61,429 nt of DNA from Bacteroidales bacterium. Its GTDB lineage: Bacteria > Bacteroidota > Bacteroidia > Bacteroidales > Bacteroidaceae. The DNA is taken from assembly GCA_012517855.1 (NCBI GenBank), contig JAAYUD010000045.1, positions 1 through 61,429 on the forward strand, written 5' to 3'. A program made the position numbers and the translations under genes. The first letter of the stretch is position 1. Every line of letters begins with the position of its first letter. A model generated the notes under the pieces. That model saw nothing but the letters and a program-made list of their open reading frames with translations. It was not told the origin of the DNA and searched no databases. Below are positions 16,217-25,589 of the stretch, piece after piece.

Positions 16217-18841
16217 TTATTTCTTTAGAGAAGCTATATTTTCTTTAAGAGATTTAATAATACTTTCAGCATCGGCTTGCTTCTTTCTCTCGAGTCTTAT
16301 AACGGCTTCTGGAGCATGTGCTACAAATTTATCATTGCTGAGTTTTTTAAGTATCCCTTGCAAAAATAGTTCTTTATGCTTTAATTCATTTTCCATTCGG
16401 GATATTTCTGCACCTTTGTCAATCAGATTTCCAAGCGGTATGGCATATTCGGTCGTTCCGCAAAGGAAAGAAGAATCAGTCACCGATTTCTCATCTGCTT
16501 TTTGTATTGCAGTTAAGTTACAAAGCTTGATTATGATGCTATCAAACTCTGAAACAGGATTTTCTCCAATAACATTCAATGTCAGTGAAGATCTCATTGG
16601 AATGTTCTTTTGGGCACGAACAGCGCGGACGTTAGTAATGACATCCTTTACTCGTTCAAAAGTGGCACAAAGTTTTGCATCGTATTTATCGTCCAAGTGG
16701 AATGGAGTTATCATTATACTTTCACCATCTTTGCGTGGCGTTATATCTTGCCAGATTTCTTCTGTGATGAATGGCATAAACGGATGTAACATCCTAAGGA
16801 GGTTGTCTAAATATTCAATAGACTTGTTATATACGTTTTTATTGATGGGTTTGCCGTATTCAGGTTTGATCATTTCGAGATACCAAGAAGAGAATTCATC
16901 CCAAAATAATTTATAGGCAGCCATCAGTGCTTCGCTTATACGATATTTGCTGAAGAGATCGTTTATTTCATTATTGATCTCATGTTGCTTTTGGTCATAC
17001 CATATATCGGCTAGGTGTTGTGCTTCCGATATAGGTGTGATTTCGTCAACTTCCCAACCTTTTATTAGCCTAAATGCATTCCATATTTTATTGCAGAAAT
17101 TGCGTCCTTGCTCGCATAGGGTATCGTCAAAAGGTATATCGTTTCCGGCAGGAGCCGAAAGCATCATACCCATACGTACACCGTCTGCACCATATTTTTC
17201 TATGAGTTCTATTGGATCGGGTGAATTGCCTAATGATTTTGACATCTTACGTCCCAATTTGTCACGAACAATTCCAGTAAAATATACGTGACGGAAAGGC
17301 GGCTCTTTTTGATATTCATAACCTGCCATAATCATTCTGGCTACCCAGAAGAAGATGATGTCTGGGGCAGTTACAAGATCGCTGGTTGGATAGTAGTAGT
17401 TGATCTCCTCATTATTCGGATTATTGATGCCGTCGAATAGCGAAATAGGCCATAACCAAGATGAGAACCATGTATCGAGGCAATCGTCATCTTGTCGCAA
17501 GTCGGATAGTTGCATGTTTTCATCTCCACTTTTCTTGCGGGCTTCTTCGAGAGCTTGTTCCGGCGTCTCGGCGACAACAAAACCTCCTTTTGGCAGAAAA
17601 TAAGCGGGAATGCGATGTCCCCACCAAAGTTGGCGGCTGATACACCAATCTTTAATATTTTCCAACCAGTGTCTATAGATGTTCTTGTATTTGGTCGGGT
17701 AGAATTTTATTTCATCGTTCATGACTGGATCAAGAGCCATTTTAGCCAAATGTTCCATCTTTAGGAACCATTGCATGGATAATTTCGGCTCTATGACTAC
17801 ATCCGTACGTTCTGAAAATCCTACCTTATTTGTATATGCTTCAGTTTTCTCGAGTAATCCTGCTTTTTGCAAGTCTATTTCGATTTGTTTGCGTACTTCA
17901 AACCGGTCCATACCCACATACATACCGGCAGCTTCGCTAATAGTTCCATTGTCGTTGAATATATCGATAGATGGCAGATTGTATTTTTCTCCCAACATAT
18001 AATCGTTTGGATCGTGCGCAGGCGTTACTTTTAAACAGCCTGTACCGAATTCGATATCTACATAATCGTCTTCAATAACGGGAATGACACGATTTACCAG
18101 CGGCACAATCACCTTTTTGCCTTTTAGGTGATGGTTCTTTGGGTCGTTTGGATTAATGCACATTGCTGTATCGCCCATGATCGTCTCGGGACGTGTTGTA
18201 GCTACAATGGCATATCCGTCTTCTCCTTCTATCTTATATTTCAAATAATATAATTTCCCGTGTTCTTCTTTATATACGACTTCTTCGTCAGAAAGAGCAG
18301 TCAAAGCTTTCGGATCCCAATTCACCATTCTTACGCCACGATATATAAGCCCTTTATCATATAGGTCGCAAAATACTTTGATGACACTTTCACTACGCGT
18401 TTTGTCCATCGTGAAAGCTGTCCGATCCCAATCGCACGATGCACCCAGTTTGCGGAGCTGTTTCAGGATAATACCTCCATGTTCTTCAGTCCAGTTCCAA
18501 GCATGTTTTAAGAACTCATCGCGTGTAAGGTCTGTCTTTTTGATGCCTTGTTGAGCTAGTTTATTTACTACTTTAGCTTCTGTCGCAATCGAAGCATGGT
18601 CTGTACCAGGTATCCAACAAGCATTTTTGCCTTCCATACGGGCGCGCCGTACCAAAATGTCCTGAATGGTATTGTTCAGCATGTGTCCCATGTGGAGCAC
18701 ACCTGTTACATTTGGTGGAGGAATCACGATAGTATAAGGTTCGCGATTATCGGGTTTCGAACTAAAAAGATGATGATCGCACCAATATTGGTACCATTTA
18801 GATTCCACTTCTGTGGGGTTGTATTTGCTTGGTAATTCCAT
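16217..18841 (-). CDS. valS: Valyl-tRNA synthetase
   Basis: A class I aminoacyl-tRNA synthetase of 874 residues charges tRNA-Val. The HIGH-type signature is in [14 protein letters not shown] near residue 45. The KMSKS motif is in [18 protein letters not shown]. The CP1 editing domain lies between ([21 protein letters not shown]), and the C-terminal coiled-coil arm covers the last 65 residues ([20 protein letters not shown]). The ORF opens 25 codons earlier at 18916, but the start at 18841 ([12 protein letters not shown]) matches the family N-terminus. A -7-like element, TAATTTTG (complement of 18874-18881), would lie inside the longer version. It is a single-gene transcription unit. Confidence 0.97.
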   Translation of the reverse strand: MELPSKYNPTEVESKWYQYWCDHHLFSSKPDNREPYTIVIPPPNVTGVLHMGHMLNNTIQDILVRRARMEGKNACWIPGTDHASIATEAKVVNKLAQQGIKKTDLTRDEFLKHAWNWTEEHGGIILKQLRKLGASCDWDRTAFTMDKTRSESVIKVFCDLYDKGLIYRGVRMVNWDPKALTALSDEEVVYKEEHGKLYYLKYKIEGEDGYAIVATTRPETIMGDTAMCINPNDPKNHHLKGKKVIVPLVNRVIPVIEDDYVDIEFGTGCLKVTPAHDPNDYMLGEKYNLPSIDIFNDNGTISEAAGMYVGMDRFEVRKQIEIDLQKAGLLEKTEAYTNKVGFSERTDVVIEPKLSMQWFLKMEHLAKMALDPVMNDEIKFYPTKYKNIYRHWLENIKDWCISRQLWWGHRIPAYFLPKGGFVVAETPEQALEEARKKSGDENMQLSDLRQDDDCLDTWFSSWLWPISLFDGINNPNNEEINYYYPTSDLVTAPDIIFFWVARMIMAGYEYQKEPPFRHVYFTGIVRDKLGRKMSKSLGNSPDPIELIEKYGADGVRMGMMLSAPAGNDIPFDDTLCEQGRNFCNKIWNAFRLIKGWEVDEITPISEAQHLADIWYDQKQHEINNEINDLFSKYRISEALMAAYKLFWDEFSSWYLEMIKPEYGKPINKNVYNKSIEYLDNLLRMLHPFMPFITEEIWQDITPRKDGESIMITPFHLDDKYDAKLCATFERVKDVITNVRAVRAQKNIPMRSSLTLNVIGENPVSEFDSIIIKLCNLTAIQKADEKSVTDSSFLCGTTEYAIPLGNLIDKGAEISRMENELKHKELFLQGILKKLSNDKFVAHAPEAVIRLERKKQADAESIIKSLKENIASLKK

Positions 18842-19210
18842 TTTGCTTTGAATGTTAACGATATAATTGCTTGCAAAATTACAAAAAACAATTGGAAACG
18901 GAAAAAGAAAAGACAATACATTGTTGATGTATGGGGATAAGAATCAAAATGTAGGTAAAACAGGGTAATTGTTTAGCTTAGTCAAGTGAATTGCTATGAA
19001 TAAGGCGTCTTTGTGATTAATTTGTTCGATATGATATGCTTTGCGCGAGTACTTGTTGGATAGATTATTACTTATTAATATCATTTAAAGAGCCATATAT
19101 ATAATCAGTTAAGCGAACTATTTTCTTTTGTCAAAAAGAAATATAAAACAGATAATATTATTCCAAAAAGAAAGTTTTTTTAATTTTATATTTAAAAAGT
19201 GATTATTTAT
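18842..19210. other. Intergenic stretch between valS and the glnK promoter
   Basis: Apart from the valS -7 element (18874-18881) nothing was recognised. It is AT-rich, without credible ORFs, long repeats or hairpins. Confidence 0.5.
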
Positions 19211-19241
19211 TTTGTTATTTAATATAAAAGTGATAAATTTG
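19211..19241 (+). promoter_or_regulatory. Promoter of the glnK-amtB operon
   Basis: TTTG (19211-19214), 19 nt, TAAATTTG (19234-19241): an exact Bacteroides promoter. The start point would be near 19248, leaving a leader of about 250 nt before glnK. No sigma-54 promoter was seen. Confidence 0.8.
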
Positions 19242-19247
19242 CGGCAT

Positions 19248-19500
19248 GATAATAAACCAAAAGACTAAAAAGTAAGGCTTATGAAAGATTATAGACGGAA
19301 TGTTTTATCGGGAGATAACGACACAACTATAGCTTAAGCCTAATGAAAGAGAATTTAATAAAAGTAAGTTTAGAAAAATTGTATTGTAATTTCTATCAAT
19401 TTGTTTAAAGAGAGAGAATACTTTATGAAGTAGGTTGTTTTTTTTAGGTAAGAAAAAAGATTGTTCAGGATGACGTTTATTTATTAACTATTGACAGATT
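19248..19500 (+). promoter_or_regulatory. Long 5' leader of glnK-amtB with a possible 18-codon leader ORF
   Basis: An ORF at 19281-19337 (MKDYRRNVLSGDNDTTIA) begins 40 nt after the predicted transcript start. Its start and stop codons lie in a 7-bp inverted repeat (AGGCTTA at 19275-19281, TAAGCCT at 19335-19341), so translating it would compete with pairing of the ends. A leader this long on a nitrogen operon suggests post-transcriptional control, but no known riboswitch was recognised. Confidence 0.35.
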
Positions 19501-19863
19501 ATGAAAAAGATTGAAGCGATTATTCGTAAATCAAAATTTGAGGAAGTAAAACAGGCTCTTTTGGAAGCAGATATCGAATGGCTTTCATATTATGATGTTC
19601 GCGGAGTAGGTAAAACTCGTCAAGAAAGGATATTCCGTGGCATTGTTTATGATACGAGTTCCATAGAGCGAACAATGATTGTTTTGGTTGTTCGTGATAT
19701 TAATGTAGATAAAACTGTGAAAGCAATAATGGAAGAGGCTAGGACTGGGGATATAGGAGATGGACGAATTTTTATATCATCTATAGATGATTCTATTAGG
19801 ATACGGACAGGTGAACGGGGTGATATATCACTCTATGACCAAACGGAAGAAGAAAAAAAATAA
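19501..19863 (+). CDS. glnK: PII-family nitrogen regulatory protein (GlnK-like) with Phe at the Tyr51 position
   Basis: A 120-residue PII protein, a trimer that senses ATP/ADP and 2-oxoglutarate and gates the ammonium channel. The fold is clear: MKKIEAIIRKSKFEEVKQAL, B-loop ARTGDIGDGRIFISSIDD, C-loop IRIRTGERGD. In the T-loop, where E. coli PII reads GFGRQKGHTELYRG, this protein reads GVGKTRQERIFRG. The uridylylated Tyr51 is therefore replaced by Phe, and the GRQKG segment is changed and shortened by one residue. Covalent modification at that site is impossible, so control must rest on ligand binding. amtB follows after 57 bp, the standard pairing. Confidence 0.93.
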   Translation: MKKIEAIIRKSKFEEVKQALLEADIEWLSYYDVRGVGKTRQERIFRGIVYDTSSIERTMIVLVVRDINVDKTVKAIMEEARTGDIGDGRIFISSIDDSIRIRTGERGDISLYDQTEEEKK

Positions 19864-19920
19864 GCACAACAATACATTTATAAAATATTAATAAAGGATA
19901 ACGAAAAAGTAAGGATAACT

Positions 19921-21252
19921 ATGAAACGATATTTATATTTGATACTCATTCTTTTGTTTTTAATGCCTTTTAGTGCTATGGCACAAGGTGCTGTAGCTGC
20001 TACTTCCGTTTTAAATGCGGGTAATACAGCATGGATAACGATGGCTACAATATTAGTGATGTTGATGACCATTCCTGGATTGGCTTTATTTTATGGAGGT
20101 TTGGTCAGACAAAAAAATGTGTTGAGCATCATTATGCAATGTCTAATTTGTGTTTGTGTGGTCAGTGTCTTGTGGGTGGCTTTCGGTTATAGCTGGGTGT
20201 TTGGCAAAGGATTTGAAGGTATGGCAATAGGTCATTTTATTGGTGGATTTGATAAAGTATTCCTTAACGGTGTCACTACAGCTTCTATATTGTCGCCTGC
20301 CGGTATTCCCGAAATTACTTTCGTGCTTTTTCAATGCATGTTCGCTGTTATTACTCCGGGACTTATCATAGGCTCTTTTGCAGAGCGGGTAAAGTTTTCC
20401 GGCTTTTTATTTTTCACCGTATTGTGGTCTATTCTGGTTTACAATCCGATGGCTCATTTTGTATGGGGAGGCGGTTGGCTACAGCAAATGGGGGCTATCG
20501 ACTTTGCCGGTGGAACTGTTGTTCATATCAATGCCGGAATATCAGCTTTAGTGATGGCTTTGATGTTGGGAAGTCGTAGCGATTACAAGTCAGGACATCC
20601 TACTTCTCCTCATCAGATACCTTATGTCTTTATCGGTGCCGCTTTTTTGTGGTTGGGTTGGTTCGGCTTCAATGCCGGTAGTGGATTAACAGCAGATGGA
20701 CTTGATGCCAACGCTTTTTTGGTAACTCATATCGCGACTTGTGTTTCTGCCCTCACGTGGATGATAATAGATTGGGTGCTTAATAAAAAACCTACTACCG
20801 TGGGCGTTTGTACGGGTGCAGTAGCAGGCTTAGTTGCTATAACTCCTGCGTCAGGCTCAGTCGGTATTTTAGGAGCTATCTCTATTGGAGTTGTTACTGC
20901 AATTGTCTGCTTTTGGATGGTAGCTTATGTTAAAATCAAATTAAATTATGACGATTCGCTTGATGCTTTTGGTGTACATGGTATAGGTGGAATTATCGGC
21001 TCTATTCTTACCGGTGTGTTTGCCACTAAAGCTGTTACGGGGCCTACAGGCGCTGAAGGCGCTTTGTTTGGCAATTGGCACCAACTTTTAGTTCAAATCA
21101 TTGCAACACTGTTTTCTATAGTATACAGCGGTGTACTAACATACATTTTGTTTAAAATCGTAGATAAATTGGTAGGCATCAGAGTTGCACCTCGTGAAGA
21201 GGAAGAAGGCCTAGACGTCTACGAACATGGCGAAAATGCTTATAACAGTTAG
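19921..21252 (+). CDS. amtB: Ammonium transporter (Amt/MEP/Rh family)
   Basis: A 443-residue inner-membrane ammonium channel. It has a cleavable-type N-terminal signal (LILLLFLMPFSAMAQ) and then eleven membrane helices. The family motifs are LALFYGGLVRQKNVLSIIMQ, the first pore histidine in FAGGTVVHINAGISALVMAL and the second in DAFGVHGIGGIIGSILTG, with VWGGGWL preceding. It is co-transcribed behind the PII gene that should plug it when nitrogen is plentiful. A strong terminator follows at 21296-21326. No unusual feature appears in the channel itself. Confidence 0.97.
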   Translation: MKRYLYLILILLFLMPFSAMAQGAVAATSVLNAGNTAWITMATILVMLMTIPGLALFYGGLVRQKNVLSIIMQCLICVCVVSVLWVAFGYSWVFGKGFEGMAIGHFIGGFDKVFLNGVTTASILSPAGIPEITFVLFQCMFAVITPGLIIGSFAERVKFSGFLFFTVLWSILVYNPMAHFVWGGGWLQQMGAIDFAGGTVVHINAGISALVMALMLGSRSDYKSGHPTSPHQIPYVFIGAAFLWLGWFGFNAGSGLTADGLDANAFLVTHIATCVSALTWMIIDWVLNKKPTTVGVCTGAVAGLVAITPASGSVGILGAISIGVVTAIVCFWMVAYVKIKLNYDDSLDAFGVHGIGGIIGSILTGVFATKAVTGPTGAEGALFGNWHQLLVQIIATLFSIVYSGVLTYILFKIVDKLVGIRVAPREEEEGLDVYEHGENAYNS

Positions 21253-21295
21253 TTGATGATAATCTAACGATTGTAAGTTAATATTATTATTGTAA

Positions 21296-21326
21296 GAGTA
21301 CTCTTCGTGAGAAGGGTGCTCTTTTT
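21296..21326 (+). terminator. amtB terminator, also the apparent group II intron insertion site
   Basis: GAGTACTCTTC and GAAGGGTGCTC pair over 11 bp (with G-U pairs) around a GTGA loop, followed by TTTTT. The intron remnant starts at the next base. Confidence 0.85.
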
Positions 21327-21623
21327 GTACGCCCAATATGGGCGTACGCTTTAGGGTGCAAGTCCCGAATGAACCCTGATAGTGGGAATCATCAGCCAAG
21401 AAAAAGGGTTGTTCATAGCGATGTGGAATCAGAAAGCTTGCGGCAAAGTCTCTATCCTACGAACAGAAACTGATTACAAGGCCGAATATGCAGGATGAGT
21501 CTGCTAAACAAGACAAAATTTAAAACTATCCGAATGTATGTTTAATATGGTCGGAAGATATATGAGATGAAAGCGTACGTTCTTATTTGGGGAGGTCTCA
21601 CAGAAATTATATAGAAGTTATAC
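21327..21623 (+). mobile_element. Class IIC group II intron remnant (5' part only)
   Basis: The sequence begins GTACGCCCAATATGGGCGTA and continues with TAGGGTGCAAGTCCCGAA, GCGATGTGGAATCAGAAAG, GCGGCAAAGTCTCTATC, GGATGAGTCTGCTAAACAAG, GGGGAGGTCTCACAGAAAT and TAGAAGTTATA. These follow, in order, the conserved domain I-III blocks of class IIC introns such as the Oceanobacillus iheyensis one. Class IIC introns insert directly behind intrinsic terminators, as here. The first bases are GTACG where GTGYG is usual. No reverse transcriptase ORF and no domain V/VI is found before the next gene, so the element is 3'-deleted and cannot splice or move. Confidence 0.85.
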
Positions 21624-21641
21624 TTGAGTTCAGGATAAGAA
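21624..21641 (+). repeat. Short dispersed motif TTGAGTTCAGGATAAGAA
   Basis: The 18-nt word recurs with one or two changes at 59780-59797 (same strand) and 60501-60518 (opposite strand), always in gene-poor DNA. Here it abuts the broken end of the group II intron. Confidence 0.45.
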
Positions 21642-21758
21642 AAGTTGTAAAAACCTATTCAAATAATTGGCTATCATATTCTATAATTATTAATGGTACA
21701 CAGGGAACTACACAGTGCTGCCATAATACGGAATAACATGTTTTTATCTCTCCAAATA

Positions 21759-21834
21759 AACTAACGTATGTCGCTGCCATAACTAACGTTAGTTTCTTCT
21801 GCGACATACGTTAGTTATCGCTGCGACATACGTT
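21759..21834. repeat. Dispersed inverted repeat, family B, copy 1
   Basis: AACTAACGTATGTCGC (21759-21774) and its exact complement (21801-21816) form 16-bp arms. The loop contains the palindrome AACTAACGTTAGTT, and a third GCGACATACG follows at 21823. The same words build the larger hairpin at 34947-35072. Confidence 0.75.
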
Positions 21835-21882
21835 TGATTTTTCTAGATTGCTGAGGCAGATGAAAAGTTACTGAAAGTAGGC

Positions 21883-24306
21883 TTATTCTTTCTTGATTAA
21901 GTATTTGTTTTGCCCAAAAGCCCAACCCAAATAGTGTGTCGGTAACTGGCGTATCTTTCCGTTGAATATGATAGTAATGCTAGTCTTCAAGTTGCAATGT
22001 AAATTTATCATCTGCTTTTCGTCTGTTTCAACATACAGTTTGTTGCCTATTTTATTGATTTTACAGTTGTATCCTACATATTCTTCATTTGGGTGCTCTA
22101 TAACAAAAGCATTTGTTAGCATGCTTTCACTCATGCATTTGAATACTTCATGGACATCGTTGTCTTGTGTGTTGACGGTTTGCCAATCACTTATCATTCT
22201 TACATATTGTTCGCCAACAATGAAAGAATGTGTTTTGTACAAATCGGGGTGTGGATTGCCGAAACTAATGGAATCTGCAGTGTAGTGTGGATCGGCACTG
22301 CATGTTTGTCTAGCTTTTATGTAGGGATCAACAATGAAAGCCCATCTCAAGTCACCGGTCTTGTAGTCTATTAGATTAATAAAGGCACCCATTGCATTAT
22401 AGGTTTGCAGAAGCCATTTTTCATCACCAGTTAGTAAATAGGCATAGTAAGTAGCGTATGCTCTCCATGCACTCCAGCCATGTGGAGAACAAATCATGTT
22501 GGGTAGCATTTGTACGTCATATTGTGCTTCCCAATAACGCATTGTGCCTCCGCGACGGCGGGCATCCGGCACTCTAAGCTGGGCGAGACAGTCGTGACTT
22601 TGCAAAATCTTCAACATGGCATTGGTATAATGTTGTCTATCCCTTTCATCTTTTTGCATTAAAGCTAGCATACCTATTTGCAGTGCTGAGCAAGACACCA
22701 TACCGTCTTCAAAAGTTCCTTCACCTTCTGTTTCGAAATTGCCTTGTTGGGCAACCAGTTGGTCAATGGCTCGTTTTGCTGAGTTGTAATGTCTTTTGGC
22801 TGCATTTTGCCAGAAGGTGTTTTCTTCTGCCACTTTTTGTTCTGCAATTGAGAGTTCGAGTATACTTTTGGCTATGTATATAACACTGGTATAAACGTTT
22901 TGATGGTTAACGTAGGCACCATCTTCCTGTCTTTGCGATGTATTTATCAACCAGTCGGCTAGCTGTGATGCATGGAGCAAATTCTTTATTTGTTTTTCGG
23001 CGTAATATTTTGTAACCAATATACCGATAGTAGTTGAGGTATTTTGAATTCGTTCTTGATAATATAGTGGTCTAATATTAATAGAATCGTATAGTTTATT
23101 GTATAAGTAGTCGAATCGTTTGCTAAGTGTTTTGTCTATCTCTTTATCCGGAAAATATCTTGCAGCGATAAATGCCGAATAAAATCCATACCAACTTTCA
23201 GCGTGTGAAGTTGGCTTCTGTTGATATTTTAGAGTAGCTTTCCGAGCTTGTTCTAATGTCCATTGGTAAGAAGCATGCGCCGTTAGTATTGCTTCTGATC
23301 GGTAATTGTCATCATAGACTGTTACTTTATAAAGCCCCACTTGCGGAAGTTTACATTTTACTCGATAGATACCTTTCGAAATAGCTTTCGTATTAATATT
23401 TAGTGGTTGTCCTTCATCATCGCAAACACTGATTTTCGGTCTGTTGGCAAAGACATCAAAGATGGCTGTCTCATTTGGGCAAAATGCGGTCTGTTGCATT
23501 TGTATCATGGGGAAATTGGTCACTTGATGAATGGTGGCTTCAAAGAATTCAAGCTTGTCGATAGGAATAAATGCAATGATCCATCTTTTTAGTTGTCCCG
23601 GTTTCAGTTCGTTTAAGTTTTGTGGATGGCGATCGGGCAGAGGAAGTGTATTCAATAAATCGATGTTGAGCGATTCTATTCGGTGTCCCATAAACCAATG
23701 CGGCGCAGGGTCTTGATAGCCTAAGTTGTAATCAATGCTCCACGATGCAATGGGGCATGGTGACACAATACCCAAGGTGTGTCGTAGAGGTGTTTGTAAA
23801 TAACCAAAGAAATGTGTCTTTTCATTACGCATCAGCGTAGGAAAATATTTGCCTAACCAATCGGGATATTTATCCATATATGTATCAATGCCTAACTTAA
23901 TACCTGCTTTTATGGGGTTGAATGATTGCTTTCCGGTATTTTTCAGTGTAATGAACAAAGCAGGCATACCTCTCCATTGTTCATAATGCAGATGGCAGAC
24001 AATGTCATCGATTTTGGCACGAAATGTCTTCATTTTGCCAGCTTTCCACTCGGCAATGATATCTTTATTGCCCTTATTTATATAAAAAGCTGGTCCTTTT
24101 GTTTTATTTCCTTTATAAAAAGGAATGGTGTCATTTCCTTGTCTATCTTTGAATATGATTTGTTCCAAATACCCTTGATTGGATATTTGCCAATTCCATG
24201 TTTTTATTCTTCTTATCAAAGGATGGGCACTGCACGTCATGGAACAAGTTACTCCTATAGTTAACCATAGGAAGAGCCTTTCTATCATAGTACGTTTTGT
24301 TAACAT
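21883..24306 (-). CDS. Secreted protein with a predicted (alpha/alpha)-barrel, glycosidase-like; function unknown
   Basis: The 807-residue exported protein (signal MIERLFLWLTIGVTCSMTC) has a beta-rich N-terminal half, roughly 30-330. A helical half follows from about 340, built from repeats resembling six-hairpin glycosidases or lyases: SWYGFYSAFIAARYFPDKE, GAYVNHQNVYTSVIYIAKSI, GMVSCSALQIGMLALMQKDE, CSPHGWSAWRAYATYYAYLL and GDEKWLLQTYNAMGAFINLI. A short beta domain ends it. I do not recognise a named family, and no catalytic residue can be assigned. The start may be Met7 (24288), which gives a cleaner signal peptide. It is a lone gene, convergent with the repeat region behind amtB. Polysaccharide processing is the best guess from fold only. 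Confidence 0.6.
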   Translation of the reverse strand: MLTKRTMIERLFLWLTIGVTCSMTCSAHPLIRRIKTWNWQISNQGYLEQIIFKDRQGNDTIPFYKGNKTKGPAFYINKGNKDIIAEWKAGKMKTFRAKIDDIVCHLHYEQWRGMPALFITLKNTGKQSFNPIKAGIKLGIDTYMDKYPDWLGKYFPTLMRNEKTHFFGYLQTPLRHTLGIVSPCPIASWSIDYNLGYQDPAPHWFMGHRIESLNIDLLNTLPLPDRHPQNLNELKPGQLKRWIIAFIPIDKLEFFEATIHQVTNFPMIQMQQTAFCPNETAIFDVFANRPKISVCDDEGQPLNINTKAISKGIYRVKCKLPQVGLYKVTVYDDNYRSEAILTAHASYQWTLEQARKATLKYQQKPTSHAESWYGFYSAFIAARYFPDKEIDKTLSKRFDYLYNKLYDSINIRPLYYQERIQNTSTTIGILVTKYYAEKQIKNLLHASQLADWLINTSQRQEDGAYVNHQNVYTSVIYIAKSILELSIAEQKVAEENTFWQNAAKRHYNSAKRAIDQLVAQQGNFETEGEGTFEDGMVSCSALQIGMLALMQKDERDRQHYTNAMLKILQSHDCLAQLRVPDARRRGGTMRYWEAQYDVQMLPNMICSPHGWSAWRAYATYYAYLLTGDEKWLLQTYNAMGAFINLIDYKTGDLRWAFIVDPYIKARQTCSADPHYTADSISFGNPHPDLYKTHSFIVGEQYVRMISDWQTVNTQDNDVHEVFKCMSESMLTNAFVIEHPNEEYVGYNCKINKIGNKLYVETDEKQMINLHCNLKTSITIIFNGKIRQLPTHYLGWAFGQNKYLIKKE

Positions 24307-24484
24307 AATAACTCCTTGTTAGTTCCTGATATCAATCGACTTTGCGAATATACTAATAAAATTTCATTTATAGAATGAATAAGAAGGGATTTGTGGATCG
24401 AGAATATAATGGTAGACTAAATAGTAACATGACGACGAATATAAAATATTGTCGTTATGTTTTTTATAAACCATGGTTATTTAG

Positions 24485-24492
24485 TAGTTTTG
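24485..24492 (+). promoter_or_regulatory. -7 promoter element for the DUF3810-mazG unit
   Basis: TAGTTTTG matches TAnnTTTG. The -33 position holds only a T-run. It lies 50 nt before the preferred start codon. Confidence 0.45.
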
Positions 24493-24541
24493 CAAGGTAA
24501 TAGTCGCAACCTTGTTTGATTCGACTTTAAAGAATGTAAGC

Positions 24542-25588
24542 ATGAAATTAAAAAAACGACATATTGTTTTATTGGTATTATTGATAGCGGTTATCTTTGC
24601 CCAGATCATTCCTTCATGGGGGCGATGGTATGCTTCTGATTTTTATCCGGTATTGTCGTGGTTGTTTACTGGGGTGTCGGCTATTGTCCCGTTTTCTATC
24701 GGTGATGTCTTTGTTGTACTTTCGATACTTGTCATAATTCTATTGCCCCTCTATAGTCGTTGTAAGTATCATATGCGGTGGCGAAATATCTTATTGCACG
24801 ATGTAGAATATTTATTATGGGTTTATGTATGGTTTTATATTGCATGGGGGCTGAACTATTCTCAACCACATTTCATGCAACGTGCCCATATTCAGCCTGT
24901 ACGGTATACTTCGGCATTATTTGCTCGTTTTATGGACCGTTATATTACGGATTTAAACAATAGTTATGTTGCCTCTTTGTCGGTTGATAAAGAAGCGATC
25001 AATAGCGAGATCCCTCGCATTTATCGGGACATAAGCGATTCTCTTAAAATTCATACTCCCCAACATAGTTATCTCAGACCTAAGACTATGCTTTTTTCCA
25101 ATTTTATATCGAGTGTAGGTGTCTCGGGATATATGGGACCATTCTTTTGTGAGTTTCATCTCAATCGTAATCTGCTGTCTTTAGATTATCCTGCTGTTTA
25201 TGCTCATGAAATGGCACATTTATTGGGTATCTCGTCGGAGGCTGAAGCGAACTTTTATGCGTACCAAGTATGTCTTCGATCCGGTAATCCATCAGTGCGC
25301 TTCAGTGGCTATTTTTTTATCATGGGATATGTATTGAATAACGCCAAAATACTGATGACGGCAGAACAGTTTAATCGTGTGAAGCGCCTTATTCGTCCAG
25401 AAATAAAGCGATTGTACATCTATCATCGTTATTATTGGCAGGCGCTTTATAGTCCGGCGCTTGGTGCTGTTCAGAATTGGCTTTACGAACTTTATTTGAA
25501 AGGGAATAAAATAGAAAACGGGCAAAAAAACTATTCTCAAGTAGTTGGGTTGCTTATTAGTTATGAACGATATAAAAGATTGATATAA
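24542..25588 (+). CDS. DUF3810-family membrane protein with a zinc-metalloprotease-like motif
   Basis: The 348-residue protein (start at 24542, MKLKKRHIVLLVLL; an upstream in-frame ATG at 24512 is less likely) has three N-terminal transmembrane helices (about 1-110). A soluble domain follows, bearing YAHEMAHLLGISSEAEANFY: an HExxH motif followed by a Glu that could complete a gluzincin-type zinc site. The family is widespread in Bacteroidetes and Firmicutes and is uncharacterised. The motif suggests a membrane-anchored peptidase, which is inference. mazG starts one base after its stop codon, so the two are translationally close and co-transcribed. Confidence 0.85.
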   Translation: MKLKKRHIVLLVLLIAVIFAQIIPSWGRWYASDFYPVLSWLFTGVSAIVPFSIGDVFVVLSILVIILLPLYSRCKYHMRWRNILLHDVEYLLWVYVWFYIAWGLNYSQPHFMQRAHIQPVRYTSALFARFMDRYITDLNNSYVASLSVDKEAINSEIPRIYRDISDSLKIHTPQHSYLRPKTMLFSNFISSVGVSGYMGPFFCEFHLNRNLLSLDYPAVYAHEMAHLLGISSEAEANFYAYQVCLRSGNPSVRFSGYFFIMGYVLNNAKILMTAEQFNRVKRLIRPEIKRLYIYHRYYWQALYSPALGAVQNWLYELYLKGNKIENGQKNYSQVVGLLISYERYKRLI

Positions 25589-25589
25589 A

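Noticed and set aside
16185-16916. A 243-codon ORF on the plus strand opposite valS
   Set aside because: It is the antisense shadow of a certain housekeeping gene, has no recognisable domain, and its composition follows the valS codons.
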